Below, piece by piece: positions 8,303 through 15,728 of a stretch of DNA of 64,000 bases; the stretch's first letter is position 1; each line of letters opens with the position of its first letter. This DNA comes from Kitasatospora mediocidica KCTC 9733 (GTDB taxonomy: Bacteria; Actinomycetota; Actinomycetes; Streptomycetales; Streptomycetaceae): the NCBI RefSeq assembly GCF_000744225.1, contig NZ_JQLN01000007.1, forward strand, positions 1,302,001-1,366,000, written 5' to 3'. The notes under the pieces are model-generated. The model did no database searches. It was not told the DNA's origin and was given only the letters and a program-made list of their open reading frames with translations. The position numbers were made by a program, and so were the translations under genes.

Positions 8303-8334
8303 GAGTCGATGCGCGACGAATCGACACATCGACA
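8303..8334. promoter_or_regulatory. Candidate operator upstream of the MFS-winged-helix gene
   Basis: GTCGAT (8305-8310) and ATCGAC (8320-8325) form an inverted repeat with a 9-nt spacer. A second ATCGAC follows at 8328-8333, giving three TCGAC/TCGAT half-sites within 30 bp, 45 to 75 bp upstream of the MFS start. A repressor-type site is plausible; the binding protein is unknown. Confidence 0.45.
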
Positions 8335-8504
8335 ATCTGATGATCACTCCGATTTCCTATCGTGTCAGATTTGCCCCGTTTTGCAGCACGGGACTGGGCC
8401 ATCCGTAAGCCCGAAACCGGCGGTCAGCTCTGTTCGCCCACCGCCGCGTCCTGCATAATCGGGCGCGTTCGACCCGCTGTCAGCGATCCGAGGAGGAACG
8501 GCCC

Positions 8505-9493
8505 ATGCAGGGAGGCCACTGCCCCGCATGCGGTGCCGCACAGACCGGTTACGGCTGCGGCTGCTTTGCGGACGCCACGGAGACTGCGGTCCTGCCGCAG
8601 GTCGAGGGCCCACCGCTGGTCCGGCCGTACGTGCCCGCCGTCAGCGCGGCCGCGGAGTGGTCCGAGGACCTGTACGGCACAGCGGTGCTCCCCGCCATGC
8701 CGGCGGCGCCGCCCGGCCCGCCCACCCAGCCGCCCGCGCCTGCGGCCGCGGGGCCGATGCCCTACATCCCCACGCAGCCGACCGCGGCACCGTCGACGCC
8801 GCGCGAGCTCGGCCTCTACCCCCTCTCCGCCGCGCCGCAGCCCGCCCCGGACGGGTCGCCGCGCGCCGCGGGGGACGCCACCGCGCCGCCAGGTTGGCGG
8901 TGGTCGGGGCGGGCGCCGGCGTGGTGGCCCTCGGCGTCGGGCTGGCCTTCGCGCTCGGATCCCCGCCGGACGTCCAGCACGACGCGCTGGTGCCGCTGCC
9001 CACCAGCGTCCCGGACCAGGCGCCGACCGGCGCTCCCACCCCGCCGCCCACCAGCGCGCCGCCCACCCTCGCTCCCAGCAGCCCACCCGCCACCTCGGCC
9101 AAACCGTCGGCGTCCGCCTCGCGTTCCAGACCCGCGGCCCGCCCGACCACGCAGACCCCGGTCTCGGTCACCAGCGCCCCCGCGCCGTCCGCGCCCGCCC
9201 CCAGCTCCGCCCCGCCCAGCCCCAGCAGCCCGCCACCGAGCCCGTCCGCCGCCCCGAGCACCTCGGCCCCGGCACAGACGCTGAGCTACAGCGACCGCGG
9301 CCCCCAGGTGACGACGCTTCAACACCAGCTGATGACCGCCGGCTGCGGCCGGCACCTGAACAGCGGCGTCTACGACGACGCGACCGAACAGGCGGTGGTC
9401 CTCCTCCAGGAGGAGAACCAGCTCTGGCAGGACCAGTGGGGCGTCTACGGCCCGCAGACCCGCGCCGCCCTGGAGTCCGGCACCACCTGCTGA
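8505..9493 (+). pseudogene. Zinc-ribbon / membrane / peptidoglycan-binding protein, frameshifted
   Basis: Reading starts well: GAGGAGG then ATG at 8505, giving MQGGHCPACGAAQTGYGCGC, a CxxC...CxC zinc-ribbon-like head followed by a Pro-rich cytoplasmic region. Around 8878-8893 the meaningful frame changes by -1. From there a second frame supplies a membrane helix (ARLAVVGAGAGVVALGVGLAF), a long Ser/Pro/Thr linker and a C-terminal peptidoglycan-binding domain ('YSDRGPQVTTLQHQLMTAG...VYDDATEQAVVLLQEEN') ending at 9493. Joined, they make about 329 residues with the normal architecture of this actinomycete family. The break is equivalent to one missing base in a G/C run, so it could be a mutation or a sequence error. 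Confidence 0.8.
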
Positions 9494-9505
9494 GCCGCGC
9501 AAGCT

Positions 9506-10084
9506 CTAGCCGGTGATCGCCCCGACGATGCTGATCCCCGCCAGCACCAGCATCGCGGCAGCCGCGACCCGGATGATCACCTTCATCGGGACGTGCTTCA
9601 GCAGCTTCTGCCCGCCCACGATCGCCAGGCCGCCCACCGCGCACAGAGCCAGCCAGGCGCCCAGGCCCACCGAGAGCGGGTCGGCGTACTTGGCGGCCAG
9701 ATTGGCGGTCATGATCTGGGTCAGGTCGCCGAACTCGGCCACCGCGACGACCAGGAAGCTGGTCCCGGCCACCTTCCAGAAGCTGCTGGAGGACGGCTCC
9801 TTCGCCTCGTGCGCCTCCTCGTCCTTGTGCAGCAGCAGCATCACCGCGCCGGCCAGGAAGAGCGCGCCGGTGACGCCCTCGACCCAGCGGTGCGGCAGCA
9901 GCGCCAGCAGGCTGCCGGCGACCAGCGCCAGGCCGACCTGCACCGCCATCGCCGCCGCCACCCCGGCGAAGACGTACGCGGCCCGGTAGCGGGTGCCGAG
10001 CATCAGCGCGGCCAGCGCCGTCTTGTCCGGCAGCTCGGCCAGGAAGATGATGCCGAAGGTGACGGCGAATACGCTCAGATCCAT
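9506..10084 (-). CDS. TMEM165/GDT1 family (UPF0016) manganese-type cation exporter
   Basis: 192 residues with six membrane helices in two repeats. Each repeat carries the family signature E-x-G-D-K/x-T: ELPDKT at 17-22 and EFGDLTQ at 117-123. A charged loop (HKDEEAHEAKEP) separates the halves. Bacterial and eukaryotic members move Mn2+ (and Ca2+) out of the cytosol or into the Golgi. A manganese-sensing yybP-ykoY riboswitch lies directly upstream, which makes Mn2+ export the strongest assignment. The first signature has L-P in place of the usual x-G, a minor departure. Confidence in the family is high; the substrate is inferred from family plus riboswitch. Confidence 0.95.
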   Translation of the reverse strand: MDLSVFAVTFGIIFLAELPDKTALAALMLGTRYRAAYVFAGVAAAMAVQVGLALVAGSLLALLPHRWVEGVTGALFLAGAVMLLLHKDEEAHEAKEPSSSSFWKVAGTSFLVVAVAEFGDLTQIMTANLAAKYADPLSVGLGAWLALCAVGGLAIVGGQKLLKHVPMKVIIRVAAAAMLVLAGISIVGAITG

Positions 10085-10130
10085 CGGGGTCGGTTCCCTA
10101 GGTTGGGGCTGCCCGGCCGATCCGCCTCAT

Positions 10131-10195
10131 AAAAAAAGAGACCCCGGCCCGGCAGCACTGGTCATGATCACAGCACTGCGGCCGAAGGTCTCGCC
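10131..10195 (-). terminator. Intrinsic terminator of the manganese riboswitch
   Basis: On the minus strand the aptamer's GAGACC...CGGCC...CAG strand can pair with CTG..GGCCGG..GGTCTC, and the stem is followed by seven U residues (A-run at 10131-10137 on the plus strand). The U-tract is exceptional in this GC-rich window. Because the stem uses the 3' strand of the aptamer, ligand binding and termination are mutually exclusive. Confidence 0.85.
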
Positions 10196-10290
10196 AACAC
10201 CCCGGTCACCGCGGATGTCCCGGGCGCCGGGCCTCCCGCGCGAGCGGGACGCCAGTATGTCGACGGTCCGGTGGAGGGCTACTCCCCTTC
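10178..10290 (-). ncRNA. yybP-ykoY manganese riboswitch
   Basis: Transcribed on the minus strand, the leader begins AAGGGGAGTAGC, the hallmark 5' element of yybP-ykoY. It continues through CTGGCG-type junction sequence, a GC-rich variable stem and the 3' conserved block GCGAGACCTTCGGCC. These are the conserved strands around the Mn2+-binding four-way junction. Known members turn on Mn2+ exporters when Mn2+ is abundant by preventing a downstream terminator; the arrangement here, with a U-tailed hairpin before a TMEM165 gene, fits that mechanism. The first bases overlap the stop codon of the upstream FetB-like gene. Confidence 0.9.
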
Positions 10291-11071
10291 AACGCCCCCA
10301 CTGTACCGGACGCCGTACCAGGCCCCGGCCCACCAGCTCCAGCACCACCACGATCGCCACCGCCTCGACCGCCAGCAGCGCCACCAGGACGAAGAGCTGC
10401 ACCGCCCCCGCCGAGACCGGCGAGGCACCGCCGAGCAGCATGCCGACGAACGCGCCGGGGAGGGTGACCAGGCCCACCGTCCGGGTCTGGTCCAGCGCGG
10501 GTACCAGCGAGGTGGCCGCGGCCGTCCGGCAGATCTCCAGCCGGGCGTCCCGGTCGTCGAAACCGAGCGCCAGCGCGGCCTCCACCTCGCCGTGCCGCTG
10601 GGCCAGTTCGTCCAGTGCCCGGCGGCCGGCCAGCGAGGTCGCGGTCAGCCCGCCGCCGATCAGGATGCCCGCCACCGGGACGATCGACAGGCCCTGCCAG
10701 GGCAGCAGCCGGGCGCCGAGCAGCAGCGCCAGCACCGGCAGCACGCCCGCGCCGATCGGAGCCGCCGCCCAGGCCCACTCCCACCCCGGGGCGTCCGTCA
10801 TCCGCCGGCCGGCCGTGCGCACCGCCACCGAGAACATCAGCAGCACGAACAGCGCCGTCCACCAGAGCGAGTGCACCACCCAGGTGATCACGAAGGCGAC
10901 GGCCGCCAGCTGCACCACCGCCCGCAGCCCGGCGCGCAGCACCGCGTGGCCCTGCCCGAGCATCCCCCAGCCGGCCACCGCCACCGCCACGACCAGCAGC
11001 AGGACCATGGCGACGCCGAGGACCGGGGTCACCGGCAACAGCTGGTTGTTCGCCGAGGCGGCGAGCGGCAT
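10289..11071 (-). CDS. FetB-like (UPF0014) ABC transporter permease
   Basis: 260 residues with about seven membrane helices; the family core 'RAGLRAVVQLAAVAFVITWV' and the C-terminal 'RTVGLVTLPGAFVGMLLGGASP' are diagnostic of the FetB/ALS3/STAR2 permease family. In E. coli, FetAB exports iron and protects against peroxide stress; plant homologues act in aluminium tolerance. No ATPase partner is adjacent, so it must use one encoded elsewhere or act differently. It begins 5 bp after the stop of the mannosyltransferase gene with only a weak ribosome-binding site, suggesting coupling. Its stop codon overlaps the start of the downstream manganese riboswitch, and both flanking genes concern metal or envelope homeostasis. 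Confidence 0.9.
   Translation of the reverse strand: MPLAASANNQLLPVTPVLGVAMVLLLVVAVAVAGWGMLGQGHAVLRAGLRAVVQLAAVAFVITWVVHSLWWTALFVLLMFSVAVRTAGRRMTDAPGWEWAWAAAPIGAGVLPVLALLLGARLLPWQGLSIVPVAGILIGGGLTATSLAGRRALDELAQRHGEVEAALALGFDDRDARLEICRTAAATSLVPALDQTRTVGLVTLPGAFVGMLLGGASPVSAGAVQLFVLVALLAVEAVAIVVVLELVGRGLVRRPVQWGR
10299..10304 (-). promoter_or_regulatory. Possible -10 element for the riboswitch transcript
   Basis: TACAGT on the minus strand lies about 10 nt upstream of the riboswitch 5' end and fits the streptomycete TAxxxT -10 pattern. It is inside the last codons of the FetB-like gene. No good -35 is seen, so transcription from the upstream gene may also feed the riboswitch. Confidence 0.35.
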
Positions 11072-11076
11072 GGCGG

Positions 11077-12642
11077 TCAGATCCAGCTGACGAACCACAT
11101 GTGGTCCCGCCAGACGGTCGTGGGGATCACCGCTCCGGTGTACAGCGGCAGGAAGTAGGCGAAGCAGACCACCACCGCCAGCACGATCGCCCCGGCCGCC
11201 GTCGCGCCGATCGCGCGCCGCTGCCGGCTGCTGCCCTCCGGGCCGAGCATCGCGCCCAGCATCTGGGCCACCGCCAGGCAGAGGAAGGGGACCAGCACCA
11301 CCATGTAGAAGGAGAAGATGGTCCGCTGCTGGAAGCCGAACCACGGCAGGTAGATCGCCGCCACCGCGCACAGCACCGCGCCCGAGCGCCAGTCCCGGCG
11401 GAAGAACCACCGCCACAGCAGGTAGAGCAGCGCGAAGCAGGCCGTCCACCAGAGCAGCGGGGTGCCGAGCGCCAGGATCTGCGCCGTGCAGCCGTCGACG
11501 GCGGTGCAACCGTGCTGGCCGGCCGAGGAGTTCTCCACGTACATCGAGACCGGACGGCCCTGGACCAGCCAGCTCCAGGGGTTGGACTGGTACTGGTGCG
11601 GCGAGGTGAGCGTGGTGTTGAAGCGGTACATCTCCGCCTGGTAGTGCCACCAGCTGCGCAGCGCGGCGGGCAGCAGGCCGGAGCGGCCGTCCGCCCAGTG
11701 CCGGTCGTAGCCGCCGCTGGTGGCGAACCAGCCGGACCAGGCCGCCAGGTAGGTCCCGGCGGCCACCAGGACCAGCGAGCCGAAGGCCGGTGCCGCGTCG
11801 CGCCGCAGCATGCTGCGCAGCGGGTGGCGGGCACCGGCCCGACGGCGGGCGGCCTGGTCCCAGAGGACCGTCAGCAGACCGAAGGCGGCCAGGATCTGGA
11901 CACCGTTCCACTTGACCGAGCAGGCGGCGCCGAGCAGCAGTCCGGCGGCCAGCCGCCAGGGCCGCAGGCCCAGTCGCACCCGGTCGCCGTCGACGCCCGC
12001 CATCCGGGCCCGGGTCTGGTCACGGTCGATCAGCAGGCAGCCGAAGGCGGCCAGCACGAAGAACATCAGGATGCCGTCCAGCAGCCCGACCCGGCTCATC
12101 ACGAACTGCAGGCCGTCCACCGACATCAGCAGCGCCGCGGTGCAGCCGATCAGCGTGGAGCCGAAGAGCCGGCGGCCGATCCGGGCCAGCATCAGCACCG
12201 ACAGGGTGCCGGCCACCGCGACCATCAGCCGCCAGCCGAAGGGGTGCAGACCGAAACCCCACTCCCCCAGCGAGATCACCCACTTGCCGAGCGGCGGGTG
12301 GGCGACGAAGGCCGGCTCCGGGGAGAGCGGGATGACCTGCGGCACCGCCAGGATCTGGTCGTTGGCGGTGGCCGGCCAGGTGCCCTCGTAGCCCTGCTGG
12401 AGCAGCGACCAGGCGTCCTTGGGGTAGTACGTCTCGTCGAAGACGAAGGCGTTGGGCAGCCCGAGGTTCCAGAACCGCAGCACGCCCGCGAAGAGCGCGA
12501 CGGCGATCGGGCCGAGCCAGCCGGAGTGGCGCACTAGCCAGGACGTCCGCCCGGCCAGCGTGTCCAGCACGTTCAGGACGGGCGGCGGCCCGGCGTCCCG
12601 CGGACCGATGTCGAGCCGTTCGGTGACTGCCGTTTCTGCCAT
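11077..12642 (-). CDS. pmt: Polyprenol-phosphate-mannose protein O-mannosyltransferase
   Basis: 521 residues, PMT family (GT39). The first luminal loop has the catalytic Asp-Glu pair at D69-E70 in 'FVFDETYYPKDAWS', and 'AHPPLGKWVISLGEWGFGLHPFGWRLM' follows as in actinobacterial Pmt. About eleven membrane helices and a C-terminal domain with 'VYVENSSAG'-like and 'FGWQQRTIFSFY'-like blocks are present. It transfers mannose from polyprenol phosphate mannose to Ser/Thr of exported proteins outside the membrane. In Streptomyces, Pmt is needed for phage receptor glycosylation and normal envelope function. It leads an operon with the FetB-like gene. The sequence looks intact. Confidence 0.94.
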   Translation of the reverse strand: MAETAVTERLDIGPRDAGPPPVLNVLDTLAGRTSWLVRHSGWLGPIAVALFAGVLRFWNLGLPNAFVFDETYYPKDAWSLLQQGYEGTWPATANDQILAVPQVIPLSPEPAFVAHPPLGKWVISLGEWGFGLHPFGWRLMVAVAGTLSVLMLARIGRRLFGSTLIGCTAALLMSVDGLQFVMSRVGLLDGILMFFVLAAFGCLLIDRDQTRARMAGVDGDRVRLGLRPWRLAAGLLLGAACSVKWNGVQILAAFGLLTVLWDQAARRRAGARHPLRSMLRRDAAPAFGSLVLVAAGTYLAAWSGWFATSGGYDRHWADGRSGLLPAALRSWWHYQAEMYRFNTTLTSPHQYQSNPWSWLVQGRPVSMYVENSSAGQHGCTAVDGCTAQILALGTPLLWWTACFALLYLLWRWFFRRDWRSGAVLCAVAAIYLPWFGFQQRTIFSFYMVVLVPFLCLAVAQMLGAMLGPEGSSRQRRAIGATAAGAIVLAVVVCFAYFLPLYTGAVIPTTVWRDHMWFVSWI

Positions 12643-12712
12643 GACCCCACCGATGTCGACGCGCTGACCAGAGGACTGACCCTATGTCCCGGTGGCCAGC
12701 CTCGTCACCCTC

Positions 12713-14026
12713 TCATGCCGCCGTCTGGAGCTCACGGACCGGCACGAGGACCGCCTCCGGGGTGGCCTCCGCGCCCCGGACGTTGTCCTGGGCCGGCGTC
12801 AGGTAGCGCCGCAGACCGAGCGCCAGCACGACGATCAGCAGCGTGCAGCCGGTCATCGCGGCCAGGTAGACCGGCCACATCCCGGTGCCGATCAGCAGCA
12901 CGCCGACGGCCGGGCCGACCGCGATGGCCAGCTGCTTCACCAGCGCGAACGCGGAGTTGTAGGTGCCCAGCAGCCGGGTCGGCGCCAGGTCGGCGACGAT
13001 CGGGCCCAGGGTCGGGGCGAGCATCGACTCGCCGATCCCGAAGAGCACATAGATGGAGACGATCGCGACGGTCGCGGCCATCGCCTCGCCGCGGATCAGG
13101 CCGGCGAGCAGTGCGGCGGCCCAGGCGCCCAGCCAGATCACTCCGGTGGCCGCCATCGCGGTGGTCCGGCGGTGCCGCGCGGTGATCTTCACCATGAACA
13201 TCTGCAGCACCACGATGGTCAGCGCGTTGGCACCGAGCGCCATGCCGAGGGTGGCGGGCGCGGTCCGCACGGTGTCGGTGGCGAAGGCCGCCACACCGGA
13301 CTCGAACTGGCCGTAGCAGGTGAAGAAGATCAGGCCGGCGAGCAGGCAGAGCCGCAGCATCGCCTTGTCCGCCTTCAGCGCGCGCAGCCCGCTCGGAGCG
13401 TCGGAGACGGCCGCCAGCGCCACCGGGGTGGCGGTCAGGCCGTGGTCCCGGGCGATCTTGGCGGTGCCGGTGACGGCGCCCAGCGCCAGGAAGGCCAGCG
13501 CCTCGATGGTGAAGAGCCGGGTCAGGCTGGCCGGGTCGGAGACGTCGACGATCTGGCCGCCGACCAGCGCGCCGAAGCCCATGCCCAGGTTGACCAGGGT
13601 GAACTGCAGCGCGAAGGCGTGCGAGCGGGTCTTCGGGGTGGAGCAGCGCACGATCATCGTGGCCAGCGCCGGCTGGCAGGTGGTGACGCCGCCGCCGAAG
13701 AGGAAGGAGGAGACCAGCAGCGCGGCCGTGCCGGTGGCGTGCCCGAAGCTGAACGCGCCGGTGGCGGCCAGCGCGGCGCCGGCGAGCAGCACCGGGCGCG
13801 GCCCGTACCGGTCGATGCCGCGGCCCGCGAACGGCAGCACGAAGAGCGCGGCCAGCGCGAAGACGGTGAAGACCATGCCGGCGGCGAGCGAACCGAGCCC
13901 GCGCACCTGGTCCACGTACACGAACATGTACGGCATCGTGAACCCGCTGCCGAACGCGCTCAGCGCGTTGCCGACCTGGACCCGGCGCAGGGGGCCACCC
14001 GCTCCGGACGTGTGCTGCTTCTTCAT
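12713..14026 (-). CDS. MFS transporter (MDR-like, 12 helices)
   Basis: 437 residues from MKKQHTSG with AGGGGTG upstream; twelve membrane helices. 'ALSAFGSGFTMPYMFVYVDQVRGLGSLAAGMVF' and 'PFAGRGIDRYGPRPVLLAGA' (motif A) fit small-molecule efflux MFS proteins. It is divergent from a MarR-type regulator across a 117-bp AT-rich gap, the usual layout for a pump controlled by an adjacent repressor that senses the pump substrate. The substrate is unknown. An 11-codon longer frame exists but lacks a ribosome-binding site. Confidence 0.92.
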   Translation of the reverse strand: MKKQHTSGAGGPLRRVQVGNALSAFGSGFTMPYMFVYVDQVRGLGSLAAGMVFTVFALAALFVLPFAGRGIDRYGPRPVLLAGAALAATGAFSFGHATGTAALLVSSFLFGGGVTTCQPALATMIVRCSTPKTRSHAFALQFTLVNLGMGFGALVGGQIVDVSDPASLTRLFTIEALAFLALGAVTGTAKIARDHGLTATPVALAAVSDAPSGLRALKADKAMLRLCLLAGLIFFTCYGQFESGVAAFATDTVRTAPATLGMALGANALTIVVLQMFMVKITARHRRTTAMAATGVIWLGAWAAALLAGLIRGEAMAATVAIVSIYVLFGIGESMLAPTLGPIVADLAPTRLLGTYNSAFALVKQLAIAVGPAVGVLLIGTGMWPVYLAAMTGCTLLIVVLALGLRRYLTPAQDNVRGAEATPEAVLVPVRELQTAA

Positions 14027-14143
14027 GGGTGGACACCCCTTCAAGTTTTTAGGCTGCAAGATTTCAGAGCTAAAATATACAAACCGTAAGAGTGTGATGT
14101 CAAAGGCTTAACCGGAGCAGCGGAGCGTGGGAGACTGGGAACC
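14027..14143. promoter_or_regulatory. Divergent MFS/marR control region
   Basis: A 117-bp gap that is unusually A/T-rich for this genome. TTTTTAGGCT (14046-14055) and AGCTAAAAT (14068-14076) form an imperfect inverted repeat around 'gcaagatttcag', placed so that it could cover both promoters. It is a good candidate for the MarR operator. Confidence 0.5.
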
Positions 14144-14674
14144 ATGACCGCTCCCAGACCCGCGCCGACGACCGCCCAAGAGCTGTCCGTCGACGAGCAG
14201 GTGGCCATCTACCAGCGGGAGTTCCCCACGGTGGACCCCCAGGTGGAGACCATCATGTCCACCCTGTCGCGGGTCGCCCGCCGGATGGGCGTGGCCTACA
14301 CCCGCCAGATGAATGTGCTCGGAATCACCAGCGCGGAGTGGGAGGTGCTCAAGGCCCTGGTGGTCGCGGGCACCCCGTACCAGCTGGGACCGGGCGAGCT
14401 GGCCAAGCGGCTGGGCCTGACCCCGGCCGCGATGACCCACCGGATCGACCGGATGGTCGCGGAGGACCTGGTCACCCGGGAACGCGACGAGAGCAACCGG
14501 GTGCGGGTGATCATCGAGCTGACCGCGAACGGCCGCGACAAGTGGCTGGAGTCGATGCGGATGGCGGCGGTCTTCGAGGAGGAGCTGCTGCAGGACGTGG
14601 TGGGCGAGGAGCGGGCGGTGCTCTCCGGGATGCTCGGGCGGATGCTGCACCGGATCGAGGACAGCAACCGCTGA
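14144..14674 (+). CDS. MarR family transcriptional regulator
   Basis: 176 residues. The winged helix lies at about 60-140: 'EWEVLKALVVAGTPYQLGPGELAKRLGLTPAAMTHRIDRMVAEDLVTRERDESNRVRVIIELTANGRDKW', with helix-turn-helix 'SELAKRLGLTPAAMTHRIDRM'-like and wing residues DESNRVRV. The flanking helices form the dimer interface. It is divergent from an MFS pump, so the default inference is ligand-relieved repression of the pump and of itself. The N-terminal 40 residues are longer than in minimal MarR proteins. Confidence 0.93.
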   Translation: MTAPRPAPTTAQELSVDEQVAIYQREFPTVDPQVETIMSTLSRVARRMGVAYTRQMNVLGITSAEWEVLKALVVAGTPYQLGPGELAKRLGLTPAAMTHRIDRMVAEDLVTRERDESNRVRVIIELTANGRDKWLESMRMAAVFEEELLQDVVGEERAVLSGMLGRMLHRIEDSNR

Positions 14675-14795
14675 CGGCCGCACGGCCGCTGGGCTGCCGA
14701 GCCGCTCGGGTGGCGGGCCCACGGGGGCTGCGCGAGGGTGAGGCGAGGGGGCGAAGACGCCCGTCCGGACCACCGCGCCGCTGGAGGCGAACACC

Positions 14796-15581
14796 ATGTC
14801 CGTGGTCACCGCATACCCGCCCGGCACCCCGTGCTGGGTCGATCTGATGGCGCCCGACCAGCAGGCGGCCATCGACTTCTACCGCGACCTGTTCGGCTGG
14901 CAGGGCGAGCGGGGCCCCGACGAGTTCGGCGGTTACTGCGTGCTCACCCTCAAGGACAAGCCGGTGGCCGGTATCGGCACGGCCATGGCCATGAACGACC
15001 AGCCGCCGCCCCCCACCGCCTGGACCACCTACCTGGCCTCCGCCGACGCGGACGCCAGCGCGATCGGCATCGCGGCCGGCGGCGGGACACTGCTCACCCC
15101 GGTGATGGACGTCGGCACGGTCGGCCGGATGCTGATCGCCGCCGACCCGGCCGGCGCGGTGTTCGGCGTCTGGCAGCCGGTGGACTTCATCGGCTCGGAG
15201 ATCGTCAACGAGCCCGGCGCGGTGGTCTGGAACGAGCTCAACACCGCCGACCCGGCCGGCGCCGCCGCCTTCTACCCGGCCGCGCTCGGCATCGGGGTCG
15301 CCCCGATGGAGGGGATGGACAGCTACTTCTCACTCACCGTGGGCGGCCGGACGGTCGCCGGCATGCAGGGCCTCGCCAGGCATCCGGCCGGCACCACCTC
15401 GCACTGGTCCACCTACTTCGCGGTGGACGACACCGACGCCATGGTGGACACCGCGGTGCGGGCCGGCGCCTCGCTGGTGGCAGCGGCCTTCGACACGCCG
15501 GTCGGGCGGATGGCGCCGATCCGGGACCCGCAGGGCGGCATCTTCTGGATGATCGCGCCCACCGAGCCCGGCCAGGCCTGA
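14796..15581 (+). CDS. VOC-fold (glyoxalase/bleomycin resistance-like) protein
   Basis: 261 residues with two vicinal-oxygen-chelate modules: residues about 11-125 (CWVDLMAPDQQAAIDFYRDLFGW) and about 140-255 (VVWNELNTADPAGAAAFYPAALGI). The close 'VGRMAPIRDPQGGIFWMIAP' is typical of the double-module actinobacterial group often called hydroxylase or 27-kDa antigen Cfp30B-like. The metal-ligand positions are not clearly all occupied, so ligand binding without catalysis is as likely as enzymatic activity. GGAGG-type ribosome-binding site precedes the ATG. Confidence 0.9.
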   Translation: MSVVTAYPPGTPCWVDLMAPDQQAAIDFYRDLFGWQGERGPDEFGGYCVLTLKDKPVAGIGTAMAMNDQPPPPTAWTTYLASADADASAIGIAAGGGTLLTPVMDVGTVGRMLIAADPAGAVFGVWQPVDFIGSEIVNEPGAVVWNELNTADPAGAAAFYPAALGIGVAPMEGMDSYFSLTVGGRTVAGMQGLARHPAGTTSHWSTYFAVDDTDAMVDTAVRAGASLVAAAFDTPVGRMAPIRDPQGGIFWMIAPTEPGQA

Positions 15582-15642
15582 GCAACCGTCAGACCCGAAC
15601 CCGCGGCTGGCCCCGCCGGCCGGGAGCGGACAGGCAGCACGA

Positions 15643-15672
15643 CGGCCCGGACCGAGGAGTCGGTCCGGGCCG
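15643..15672. terminator. Hairpin between convergent VOC and chitinase genes
   Basis: Perfect 13-bp inverted repeat CGGCCCGGACCGA / TCGGTCCGGGCCG with a 4-nt loop, midway between two converging genes. It can act for both directions; there is no U-tract. Confidence 0.7.
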
Positions 15673-15728
15673 CCGCCTGGCACGGTGAGGGTCCGTCAGG
15701 GCCTCAAGGGGTCAGTGGTGTCGCGGGA

